Shown piece by piece: positions 26,601-36,368 of a stretch of 64,000 nucleotides of DNA (its first letter is position 1; every line of letters begins with the position of its first letter). This DNA is from Stratiolaelaps scimitus (taxonomy: Eukaryota > Arthropoda > Arachnida > Mesostigmata > Laelapidae), in NCBI GenBank assembly GCA_019614645.1, contig JABWDB010000018.1:2224501-2288500 (forward strand), given 5' to 3'. Under the pieces are notes generated by a model. It was not told the origin of the DNA. It did not search any database and saw only the letters and a program-made list of their open reading frames with translations. Made by a program: the position numbers and the translations under genes.

Positions 26601-26802
26601 CGTCGATCCATGACACTAACATCATAAGTACTATGGGTGAATCCTTAACTTTCGAAGGATCACTGGCATTTTTTGAAGGTTCACTACCTGAGGGTTGTGC
26701 AGGTGGAGGACACGACAAAGCATCGATAATACGTACAGTTGAAAGGGAGACACATTACTATTGTCCAGTGGACGAAGATTTCTATGTACACCTAGAGAAA
26801 AA
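23629..26802. other. Microsatellite-rich, no supported gene
   Basis: The stretch contains (TA)n at 23716-23740 and 25542-25570, an AAT tract at 25698-25728 and GC-rich trinucleotide sequence at 24700-25150. A 222-codon minus-strand frame at 24597-25265 overlaps frames on the other strand and is Arg-rich through GC-rich repeats. No gene is called. Confidence 0.35.
25698..25728. repeat. (AAT)n microsatellite
   Basis: About ten AAT units. Confidence 0.9.
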
Positions 26803-26818
26803 TAGATTAAATTCACAG
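26803..26818. repeat. Target-site duplication, left copy
   Basis: The 16 bases TAGATTAAATTCACAG are repeated exactly at 27014-27029. Together they bracket the SINE. Confidence 0.9.
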
Positions 26819-27013
26819 TCGAGCCCTTTGGTGGCTTGGTGGTGCATTCGTGTGCGCCTTGCAATCGGAGGAGACCTACGTAGGTGCACGGGTTCGATCC
26901 CCACCGTTGCATATTTGCATTTAAAGGGGTCCGTCTTATGAAGCAATGCCGAAAGCAGCTGTACCGTAGACGTCAAATGTTGGCTGTGGGTCAGCCCGGA
27001 AAATTTATTTTTT
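26819..27013 (+). mobile_element. Intact tRNA-derived SINE (family A)
   Basis: This 195-base element sits between perfect 16-base direct repeats. Its head has an RNA polymerase III box A (TGGCTTGGTGG) and a box B (GGGTTCGATCC). The body contains GTCCGTCTTATGAAGC and GCCGAAAGCAGCTGTACC, and the 3' end is GGCTGTGGGTCAGCCCGG followed by A/T-rich sequence. The exact duplications point to a fairly recent insertion. The element is non-coding and would depend on a LINE enzyme. Partial copies lie at about 3.9, 8.6 and 23.6 kb. It is not a functional tRNA gene because it lacks matching acceptor arms. Confidence 0.92.
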
Positions 27014-27029
27014 TAGATTAAATTCACAG
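27014..27029. repeat. Target-site duplication, right copy
   Basis: Exact repeat of 26803-26818. Confidence 0.9.
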
Positions 27030-27053
27030 AAAACTATCCCCCTTCCGCGTGCG

Positions 27054-27056
<3 letters not shown>

Positions 27057-27100
<44 letters not shown>

Positions 27101-27180
27101 CATGTATAAACATATATATATATATATAAATAAATAAGCGTATATATGTTTATATATGTATATATATATATCTATATATG
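27057..27180. repeat. Compound TA/ATAT low-complexity block
   Basis: About eighteen TA units are followed by imperfect ATATATGTTT/TACATG blocks containing internal inverted repeats. The block starts 27 bases after the right duplication of the SINE. Confidence 0.9.
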
Positions 27181-27466
27181 CAGCCCTGATGCTTAAACGA
27201 AAATAAATAACTAGCATCGGCTAGCGACAATTTCCACCGCTGTCTGTTGAAGGGAGTTCCTATCACGTCAGAAAACCAACTCAGCACGAGCAGTCGAGGC
27301 GACGAAGAACAAAGCGGCTTTTTCGCCAATTTGAAAACCGCATCCTTTTGTGACGGCGACCAAGTTGGTCGAAAAGCTCGACGTGAGCGAATGAGATTCA
27401 TCGCATGGTGGGACGTCGCCGCGCTGAAATGACACGAGACAAACACTCCAACAAGGGAGAGAGCGC
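27181..27466. other. Unassigned sequence
   Basis: No feature seen. A minus-strand frame covers it but has no recognisable domain. Confidence 0.35.
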
Positions 27467-27698
27467 ATGGTGATAGCAAGGGAGGCGGTTGTTTTTTCGC
27501 CACTCTGCCGTAGACCGCCTCTTCTCGCCGTACGAACAACGATACCGCCGTCGCCGCCCCTGTCGCCCCTGACGGGGGGCCCTGGAAAATTCGCGCGCGG
27601 CCGAACGACATACACCGCTGTTCCAGCTAGCCAACCCGCCAGCATTGCCCGCTGCGGAACGCTCTGGCTGGTAGACGGCAAACGTCAACAACAGTCAG
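27467..27698 (+). CDS. Weak candidate first coding exon
   Basis: A frame from a true ATG at 27467 stays open for 77 codons to a consensus donor, CAG before GTAACC, at 27699 (phase 1). The middle is Pro/Arg-rich, while the last residues before the donor (CGTLWLVDGKRQQQS) are more protein-like. The region is GC-rich, as expected for a promoter-proximal exon. The same DNA is open on the minus strand (27150-27681), so coding strand and reality are uncertain. No family was recognised. Confidence 0.22.
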
Positions 27699-27856
27699 GT
27701 AACCCTTCTCTTCCGGTGTTCGTGCTGTGCCGCTTATGCCGTTCTGGTGTTATGCAGGGCGAGTGCATAACGCTGCACAAACGATCCCCCATTACCCATG
27801 CCCCCCACGAAAATCTCACACCCCGAGAGCTGAATGGGCAATTTTTGTGGCGGCGG

Positions 27857-27901
27857 CTGCTGCTGCTGCTGCTGTTGCAACAACAACAACAGCAGCAGCA
27901 G
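27857..27901. repeat. CTG tract that flips to CAA/CAG
   Basis: About seven CTG units at 27857-27876 run through TTGCAA into CAA and CAG units up to 27901. The right half is largely the reverse complement of the left half, so the tract can fold into a hairpin. Further CAA/CAG units follow at about 27936-27975. Confidence 0.85.
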
Positions 27902-27975
27902 GAAAAGTTTACGTTTTTCTTCTTTTTCCTGCCAACAACAACAGCAGTGCCAACAACAACAGCAACAACAGCAAG

Positions 27976-30460
27976 AATAGTAATAATAACGAGTGTTAAA
28001 TTGTTATTCTCTCGCTCTGAGGTTCTCGCTCCGCGGCCATTCCCCTTCCCGCCTCGTCTTCGTCTTCTTCGAGTTGTTATGCGACGGACACGGACCGTGG
28101 CGTCGCTTATTTACACCCATATATATATATATATAAATATATCGGTGTGAATGATCTGCTGGGACATTGCTTAGGCGTAGCGTTTTTTCTGTTCGTTTGC
28201 CTGTGGTTCAGTTTGCCGCCGCCGACCGACGGCTGCCGCCGCCGCCGCACTAAATCGCTAAGGCATGTATGTGTCAAGCTTAGCGCGCGCAACAGCCACC
28301 TATCACAGGAGGATGCAGCGAAACGGAAGATGAAGAAATCGAGTGAGAGAGAGAGAGGAGAGCTGGCAAGAAGCCTCATCTGTTCATCGTGAGCATGAGA
28401 CGAAGTCATGTTCAAACATACACCGTATGCTATGCCACTTCTCCCTTCGTGCGATGCAATGAATGAGCAGTCAGCGATTCTTCCTCGAACCGGCTGAATG
28501 TCCCTTATGTATTTATAATTTCTCACTCGGCCGCGTCACCAGCAGCAGCAGCAGCCACTGGAGCTAGGGACACAAGCACCGTGATAGCTGCGCCACCGCC
28601 GTCGCCGAAGCGAAGGAGATGCTGATGGTGGTCTTGTCCGTGGCCGGTGAGGGGTTCTCCGCAGTGTCCGGGTACTTCTAGTGGTAGTGTAGAGCTTACA
28701 GAGGTAATAATAGTATAGTTGTCGTGGTTGAAGTTGTAGCTGCAGTGGACCAACTCGTAGACCCCGTGAAAATTCCCCAGGCTGAGGCTCGCCACCGCCG
28801 CCGCCGCCACATACCCAGACCGGAGCGCATGACAACAAAACAAAGAAAAGATCGCATTTTTATGGCTCGTTCAAGTGACTCCGTCCATCTGTCCGCGTAC
28901 AGATGTACGCATGTGTGCGTGTGTTGCTGTTGTTTACTGCGTGTTGTTTACGTTATGGCTGTTATTGTTGACAGTGTCCCGGCCATCTCTCGTACGCTCT
29001 TCAATGTAGTTTAGCGAGAAGCAGCTTCGTATTCCGCATGGGTTTCCTGCCACCGACAAACTAGATAGGTAAGATACGGCGCCATCGTAGAAACGCTCTG
29101 GCCATCGCGCCAGTCTGGCTCGGTCCGAAACCCGATGGCTGGCTGTTGTCTGGCCGGGGATCCCGAACGGCCGACCTCAGCTCCGGCGCGAGGTTGACCC
29201 CTCAGGGCAAATGAAGAAACGGGAGAGATACGATGCTCGCACACAAGCCTAATGACACTGACACTCGCCAACTAGCCACCATGCAATGAACACAGCTAAA
29301 ATAAATGTCGCCGCCGCCGCCGCCGATGTTGTCGTCGCCGTCGTCAAAAGACTATATTACAATATCAAAAGACTGAAGACGCGACAGCGGCAGCAGTCCG
29401 CGGTCCGGCCCGCTTTGACAAACTGCACGAGGGGACTGTGCGGGATTCTCAAAGGAAGCCAACTTGAGGAGGCTTTCCTTAAGGGAATGGGGAGGTTCGT
29501 TCTCAGAATTTTAGTGACGGCCACGACGACGAATGTCCCCCAGACCACTGTCCCAGTAATAGTTGAGTAATTGGCAAAAGAAGATTCGAGCAAGGAACGC
29601 TGGGAACGGACCGGCGACGACGCCGCGAGAGCAGGTGGCCTAAGAATATATAATGATCATATTTGCTGCGGAACGATATCTCGAAAGAAAAAAAACACAG
29701 ATTTCACAAAGACCGCCGTTTTTGTGTTTTGTTTCTGACTTGATTAAAATGCCCTCGTCCGACCACAGCGTTTCGGGGTTCACGACAAAGAAGGACGCCG
29801 CTGCACGTTGCTGAGACGGGGACCTTTCACAGACGACATAGGCGCTAATATACTGATGCACTGGAGAAATTCTTACTGTAGTATTACTATACGCACGGCC
29901 AACTGTAACTTTTCCCCATAGAGTATATTTGTCGCTCGGAGCCATATGGAGCAATCATCAAACATCGAAAGTAACACTGTTGAATATGGCCTGTTTCTTT
30001 CGTTCGTGCTGATTTGCTAATACAGTAACTTAGAAGGAATCTCTAATTGTAATTAGGCATATTCAACCGTTTTGATACATATCGAGACACACGTATCGTT
30101 CCATATTTAATTGGTACCATCCGGTGGGCATAGACCGGGCGAAGTAGCCTTGCCGTACAACTTGTTTAAACGATTCAGCTAGCATACCACGATATCGGGT
30201 AAGCTATAATATAAAAAGAATCAGTTTGCAACAAAATCTAGTTATTCATGTCATTTTGTTCTTGGCCTGTTATAGTTATTGTCGCGGACTCCACCTTTTG
30301 TAACGCATCAAGCGAACGTATTCAATAAATAGATTAGAATCAAACCGATCGAAATTAGCAAAGCGGTCTCCTCTTCTGGAAACATCTTCTGTCTGCCAGA
30401 GCCTACAATATCATGAATCACGCTTCGTGTAGAATGCAGCACAGTTACATCGATGCCAGT
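27976..30460. other. Unassigned sequence with short repeats
   Basis: The stretch includes a (TA)n tract at 28120-28136, CAG/CTG clusters near 28540-28560 and CCG clusters near 28215-28245, 28790-28810 and 29311-29330. Open frames are low-complexity or overlap on both strands. No gene is called. Confidence 0.35.
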
Positions 30461-33400
30461 ATATATATATATATAATATTCAATTTACAGCCAGAGCGAC
30501 CACGATCGAAGTTTGCTACCCTATATGCAAGCTTACGGTCGCATGACAAACGTCCAGTTGCTGCTGGTCGTCCTCGAAACTGGCCACTTTTGGACACTAC
30601 ATCGCTACAAAATCAGTGGACTCAATTTCGTTCATGTCATCGCTCATCATCGACAGCCAGTCCAATAAGATGGGGAGTGATTACGCAGTTGGCGATAGAG
30701 GACCGCATTCGCTACGGCCTGACTGCTCGCGCGCCTTGTGGCTCCTCCATTTCGACTCTCACGATAGCGCATCGGGTACATCGATTAATATATATATATG
30801 TTGATTTACAAGAAAGTTGCCAACGGGCGGGGGAAAGTACAATACTTGGCGAGATTAATCCGCATCTCAGCATGCGACCATACAGACGATTGTTTAAGAA
30901 ATCGCTAAAAGTCGTCGTAGTCAAAAAATTGAAATGGGTGATTCCTTCTTAAAACAACGGAGAGCAACAGTCTCGGAGATATTGGCCGGCTCGCCATTTT
31001 CCCGGATATACTCCTTAACCAAAATGCAAACCCTTCATTGTAACAGATAAATTCAGCATGCGATAAGTTAATCGCTTTTTATCAGTTCGCATGTGACAAC
31101 AGCGGCGGCAGAATAGCTCTAAATGATATTCTATTGGTATCCTTCACAGAATCAAAACGGAGAGCACGCCCGGCCCCCCTGCACCGCCGTTGCCACGTGG
31201 GCCGCTTGCTTGCGAAGACAAGCATCACGTTCGCGTGATCACGTTATCGCTCCCAATTTATCAAGGTGATACTAGAATTCATCGATAATCTTCTACCAAA
31301 TAGGTGACATTGCACAAAGATTTACTCAAACAGTTTGCGCACATTTCGTCCGTCACGACGGCGGTATCATCGAACGTAGCATCTCTCACAGTGATATATA
31401 TATATATATATATAGTAATACTAATAATAACGACTAACAACAACATACTGACGATGCTTCCGTAAAATAAGACACACCGATCAATCAGCTTTGGATTGCG
31501 TGTGGCACAATTTTATGACGTGGTTGTTGTTATTGTTGGTGGTGCTGATGCTGACATCGTCATGATTTTTGCTCCTGTTCAGAATCAAACACGTAGCGCT
31601 TGTGCAGGCCAGCGAAAACTATCACATCAGCCAGTCAGAATACGGACCTCGTTTCGTGGGTGCATCTGCCTCGCCTTCAAGCTAAGCAGTCTCCCTTGCA
31701 GAAGCTGAACAAGCAGAACGAGTTGTCGTAGTACTAAAAAAAAAAGAACAAAATATAGAGATGTGATGAATCATCGCGCATAGACACAGGCGGCGACTAC
31801 ACCGCGCCTCGGACGTCGGACGACGGACAGATACGCCGATTGGCAGGGAGAACAAAAGAAGATGAAGCCATATCTCTATATATATATATATATATATATA
31901 TTCACTCACTCACTCACAACAATAAACGCTGGTCTTATTTTGTCTCTGTCTCTATTATATCTCTTTACAACATGGGCTAGCTACCGTTACATGTGCGGCT
32001 GCTGCTGCTGCCGCTTCAACCCGCGGCGTATGAAATGGGACAGATCATAAACGAATGGCGAAAAATGGTATGATATACAGCAACAAGCAGCAACAGTAGC
32101 AGCAGCAACAAGAAACGGTCAGTCAGATAGATGAGCAGTACATGGCGTTCTCACAGACGCACACGGTCGACTTAGCGCACAACGAAGAGGCACAAACGCT
32201 CATGCACGTGTCCATTATTATTGTTATTATTATCAAGTAGTATTGGTAATAGCCCTAGTTAGTAGTGATAGTGGAGGTAGTAGTAGTTGTGATAGTGGCC
32301 ATCGTCGTTCGTCGACGTCACCAGCGAACGTTACACGCTGATAGCGTGAAAGTGTAGATTCCGGTGCCGGCGGAAGAGAGCTCTATGACCCCGGCAGCGG
32401 CGATGGCCGAAGAAGTAACGAACAGCCGAAGATGGACCCTTCTCCTTTTTGTTCTGCCGCTGCTGCTGCTGCTGCGAGGCGGCCGTTTTGACGTTTTACG
32501 TTATTCTTCGCCTTGTCGTGGCTGTGGTGTCTTTGCTGTCGGCGCCACCGTTCGTCGTCCAGAGGGTGAAGTCGAGCAGTGGGAGCAACACTTATCGCTA
32601 TAGTAGTGTCCAGCTAATGTTGACGAGGCGGACGTCTGACGAAGCCCTATCAGAGACAGAAACGGACAGAGCCGACATCCTCATCAGAGGCAACGTCACC
32701 GTCACCACCGCCAGCATCATCATGGCCGTGATCATAGCCCGAGCAGACAGATAGTTACAAACACAGATATATATATATATATATTGCTAAACAGCTAGAG
32801 TCAGAGACAACCTATGGCCATCAGCGATGGCCGCGATGGCACCTTCGCTTGCTTGTCTGCTGCCGTCCGCCTGCTGCGGCAGGACATCTCCAGAGTCGAG
32901 CGTCGCCGGCCGCGCCCGGGCCAAGCCCTGCCGGATATCCAAAACGGCATCCGCACAGCGCTTCCAGAACATACATTGCCTTCAACGATATCATCGATAT
33001 GGTCGACTTTGAAATCACGGCGGGCCGTGGTAGCGCCAGATACTGGCCCTTCTGCCGCTGATCGTGATGTCGATCAGTATGCCGTTATGGTGACGATCTT
33101 GCTGCTACTGGAGACGCGGTACTGCAACAGCGACATCATGTGGTGTCGCTCCGAACAAAACTTGACTCCAGCCTTCGCCAATCGTCGCAGCTGGAGCCAC
33201 ACGAGCGTCCAGCTTTTTTGCCACCGCTGGCGAGCCCACATCGTTTTTGTACCGACTGACTACTGGACGCGTACTTCGACAACGGGTTAACGCGTTGAGG
33301 ACGAGAGACGATTGCATCGTACAGACGCCGTCGAGTGGTCACAATGCTGCGGCGGCGGCTACTGTCCGCGCTATGCATACGCATCAGCGCCACAGAGCCC

Positions 33401-34306
33401 AGAGACTGACCGATTAGCGGCCAGACCGACAGGGGTGCTATCACAGATAGAAAAACAGATTGTTGCAGGGCACCGATGATGAACGTGGTCCGACAAGTCG
33501 ACGCAAACACACACACACACAGGGCTTTCTGAGTAGGGTGGCACCGCCTCCGTGTTACAGATAATCATAATAACGGTAGCGTGCTGATCGTGCCCGTGCT
33601 GATTGGCTTCGCCGACGGCAACATCAGCGATAACAAGAAGACCGCGATCGGTCCCATCACGAGCCGCCATTCTTCATTGCGGTCGGCGCCGCTGCCGTCA
33701 CCGTCGACAAAGTCCCTGAGTCAAGTGGCCCCAAGCGTTGGATGGCCACCTGCGTGACGGGAAGCGAGCAGTTGAAAGACGATCGGCCAATGCAGTGTAC
33801 CATACGGACGACGCCAGCAGCGAAAGTGGCAAATGATCGCCTTCGCCGACTCTTCACTGAAAGTGAAGCTTCATCCGGTTGAGCTTTGCCGTCGACGTCA
33901 GCCTCGCCATCATCGGCATCGTCTGCTCCGCCAGCCTATGCGACAACGGCACGGCAATCGTCTCACGAGAGACACGGCGATGTATCAATTGCGATTCATA
34001 TGAAGCGAACGAGATTGCCTCAGTGCGCCGCGCAGAGCTATTGTGTCGGATCGGATTGCCGTAGGAGACAATACACTACACGACGATCGGCACAGACGGG
34101 ACCCACATCACACACGTTTAGCAGCGGACACCAATATTGTGACAATGTCTTCATGAAGCTCTCCTGGCATCGGGATAAGCATTCGCCGTACGAATGTTGG
34201 CACAAGGGTGGCGTATTCCCATAGCATGGCAGATCGAACAGCCGCAAACCAGCTTCCTGATTGGTGTACATTGAATTTACATGCAATACTATAGATAAAT
34301 CATCAG
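30461..34306. other. Mixed region with no assigned exon; may hold upstream exons of the gene at 34.3 kb
   Basis: Microsatellites lie at 30462-30475, 31394-31414, 31877-31901 (followed by four ACTC units), 32458-32475 (CTG) and 32768-32785. From 32.3 to 34.2 kb the DNA is GC-richer, with overlapping frames on both strands. A forward segment after an acceptor-like TTACAG at 33554-33559 and a minus-strand hydrophobic stretch over the same bases both look protein-like, so I could not choose a strand. Confidence 0.3.
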
Positions 34307-34584
34307 GGATCGATAATGCCTCACATGGAAGGGACCGGCATATGATCAACTATCCGCCGACTGATCTGATCATGTGGCTTGTAAAGGAGGTTGCGATGAG
34401 ACGACATGACGAGTTCTGGCCGGGTCTGATTGGTGGATCAGTGCAGGCTGTTATTGCTTGCTTTGGTTTTGGTTATTATGAAGGCTTGGTGATTACAGCT
34501 AACTGCTGTTTTATAAATGAGTATCTTCTGATTGGCCCAGATTGGACCGGTCCGGGTATCTGCGAGCACCGCATTCAGTCGCAG
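34307..34584 (+). CDS. Candidate exon of a membrane protein, penultimate
   Basis: The exon follows an acceptor-like ATCATCAG at 34299-34306 and ends at CAG (34584) before GTAATC, in phase 0. It encodes about 93 residues. A charged segment with a PPTDL motif is followed by a hydrophobic, glycine-rich stretch (LIGGSVQAVIACFGFGYYEG) likely to span a membrane, then a polar loop with WTGPG and several Cys. Spacing of the TD, IG and W residues loosely recalls the region after the sixth helix of Na,K-type P-type ATPases, but identity is too low to name a family. The frame continues without a break into the exon at 34888. The left boundary is less certain than the right. Confidence 0.42.
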
Positions 34585-34887
34585 GTAATCATTTTATGAA
34601 TAGCTGCCACTTCTGAACAATTAAATACGACATAGAAACGGTTGCACAGGTGTTCATGCTATACCAGTGACGTGAACTATTTTTAACATCGTTCATTTGG
34701 GTGCGCGGTTAAACGCAGTCTAATGATATCACGATTATGTCCCGTTGTACTGATATGGTGCGAGGAACTCCATTATACATATATATATATATATACATAT
34801 ATGTATATATTTATATATATATATATTTTTTTTTTTTATTAATATAAATATATACATATATTTATGTGTATGCGCTTGATATTACAG
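34585..34887 (+). other. Putative phase-0 GT-AG intron carrying TA-rich repeats
   Basis: The intron starts GTAATC and ends ATATTACAG and is 303 bases long. The flanking frames join in phase 0 without a stop. It contains a long TA/ATAT low-complexity block with a T-run at about 34774-34862. Confidence 0.4.
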
Positions 34888-35082
34888 AATAGTACAATAG
34901 TCAACAGCTTCAGATCTAAGAACTCGGCTCGTTTTGCGTGGCCAGTCGTAATTACAAATGTCGCCTGTGCATTTCTGATATTGATTGAGCCCACAACCAA
35001 GTGGACGATGGTGTCATTAGCTTATAAGTTGGAAAACAAGAGAGGGCACGCCTTCATCCGAGGGGCTCATGTCATCAAATGA
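34888..35082 (+). CDS. Candidate terminal exon of the same membrane protein
   Basis: The exon begins after ATTACAG in the phase left by the previous exon and runs 64 codons to a TGA at 35080-35082. It contains a second likely membrane segment (FAWPVVITNVACAFLILIE), then WTMVSLAYKLENK and a basic tail. An AATAAA lies about 65 bases beyond the stop, near 35147-35154, consistent with a transcript end. In Na,K-type ATPases the helix pair is longer and followed by more helices, so if related this copy is truncated or strongly diverged. No other family was recognised. Confidence 0.42.
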   Translation, partial: NSTIVNSFRSKNSARFAWPVVITNVACAFLILIEPTTKWTMVSLAYKLENKRGHAFIRGAHVIK

Positions 35083-35342
35083 TAATACGTCCCATATGTT
35101 TCGGCGTCGTTGATGACCTGCCACCGCTGATTATAATATTTCCACAAAATAAATAAATATAGATATACATTTTTTTTAAGAGGGAAGAAATGCCTTGCGA
35201 ACAAATGGACACCACCATTGATGTGGGCCGAACAGTGCCGGACTCGCTACAAATGAACGCCACGCTAAACTACCTGCGTTATTGGTTAAAAGACTCCAGC
35301 TTTTCAGTTAGTTTGGAAGCCTCTGCATAGCAGCCTCTCTTC
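35083..35342. other. Putative 3' untranslated region and spacer
   Basis: AATAAATAAAT near 35148-35158 could be a polyadenylation signal for the gene ending at 35082. No other feature is seen. Confidence 0.3.
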
Positions 35343-35355
35343 AACCGCCTCCCTC
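35343..35355. repeat. Target-site duplication, left copy
   Basis: AACCGCCTCCCTC matches AACCGCTTCCCTC at 35611-35623 in 12 of 13 bases. Confidence 0.75.
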
Positions 35356-35610
35356 GTCCCCTGGATGGTCTAGTGGTGGGCGTCTTGGACTGCTAGACCG
35401 GACGGACGCGGGCTCAAATCCTGTCAGACGCGTAGAATCTTTGGAGTTCTTTATCACCTTTCTTTATTTGAAGATTCTCGCCAGGTACGAGTAAGGAAGA
35501 GAATAAGCAAAAGGTGGCCCCGACAGGTCCTCATAGTAATACCTAAAGGTTAAGAGCTGCAGCCTGTCAGATAGGGGAACAACAGCTGAGGGTCAGCTCG
35601 AAAAACAATT
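35356..35610 (+). mobile_element. tRNA-Glu-like SINE (family B)
   Basis: The 255-base element has a head starting near GTCCCCTGGATGGTCTAGTGG, which contains a box A of the tRNA-Glu/Asp type (TGGTCTAGTGG). A degenerate box B (GGGCTCAAATCC) follows about 50 bases on. The body is unrelated to family A. Its last 25 bases (GCTGAGGGTCAGCTCGAAAAA) match the 3' end of family A, suggesting both used the same LINE machinery. Direct repeats of 13 bases with one mismatch flank it. Mismatches in the acceptor and anticodon arms rule out a working tRNA gene. Confidence 0.82.
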
Positions 35611-35623
35611 AACCGCTTCCCTC
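35611..35623. repeat. Target-site duplication, right copy
   Basis: 12/13 match to 35343-35355. Confidence 0.75.
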
Positions 35624-36145
35624 CATATCTCCTAGCTCTTACTCTAAATATTATGAACAGACAACTAGCCAAATACTCCCTACGACCATCTCACACGTGT
35701 TTCATCAGTTCATCCTGTCTACGGAATGAATGACAAGAAATGACCTGCCGATCAAAATCAATGGGCAATCTGTGTACGAGTCTGACAGCAACGACTATCA
35801 ACCATCGTCTGGTGGATCTATCTGCTATAATATCTGAATGAAGTCGAATTATAGCACAGTTTGCGCAAGAGCACAATACTGTGCTATCTCATTGGGGGGG
35901 GTCACTTAGATACCCCAAAAAACAAACGTACCTAACAATGCTGCCTCGACCTGTGTGACCTGTATAACCCCACCTACGCCTCGCTCTGTCTGTATCGTAT
36001 GGACTCGTATTGAAAACACCTCCCAGCTTCGCAAAGCTGCGCGTGGACTGACAGCAGCTCGGGTACAACATGGTACTCAAACCCACATGGTGGCTAGACC
36101 CACATGGCCTTAACGCATGTTGCCTTTACGGCGCGCCCGCCGCAG
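35624..36145. other. Unassigned sequence
   Basis: A run of eight G lies near 35893-35901. Short frames only; no domain seen. Confidence 0.35.
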
Positions 36146-36368
36146 ACCCCATGCTCCAAACATCGCTGCTCGACTGGCCCAATGGATTCGAGATGGCGCT
36201 CCGACCCAAGAGCCAGGCCAGCCGCCGTTCCGCTACGCACGCCCAGACAATCCTAACCAGTTCTCCGTTATCGGCTGCAGCGGTTCAATGCAAATCCCTC
36301 AGTCGTTCGTCGGCCAATGCCTCCATTGGTTACTTCATCGGATGATGGCCATTCAGCCGATCAGCTAG
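36146..36368 (+). CDS. Possible C-terminal exon of a carboxylesterase/cholinesterase-like protein
   Basis: The frame follows an acceptor-like CGCCCGCCGCAG and runs 74 codons to TAG at 36366-36368. The peptide has an early Trp (LAQWIRDGAPT), a proline-rich PPFRYARPDNP segment, then F-S-V-I, M-Q-I-P-Q-S-F and C-L-H-W near the end. Type-B carboxylesterases and acetylcholinesterases end with a Trp-then-G-x-P segment, a WP-x-Y segment and an M-x-V-x-Q-x-L...C-x-x-W motif, and the spacing here is similar. That resemblance is from family knowledge, not a search. No catalytic GESAG exon was found nearby, and the minus strand is also open just downstream. It may be part of a gene, a pseudogene piece or chance. 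Confidence 0.3.

Noticed and set aside
26819..26905. tRNA gene at the head of the SINE
   Set aside because: The acceptor arms do not pair and the segment is bounded by target-site duplications, so it is a SINE head.
27467..28150. 227-codon forward open frame as one gene
   Set aside because: The second half is poly-Leu/Gln/Thr and Tyr-Ile from CTG/CAA and TA tracts. Only the part up to 27698, which ends at a donor, was kept as a weak candidate.
33554..33680. Forward segment resembling the hinge motif of P-type ATPases, which would extend the gene at 34.3 kb
   Set aside because: The match is short, the frame breaks soon after, and the opposite strand gives an equally protein-like hydrophobic peptide.
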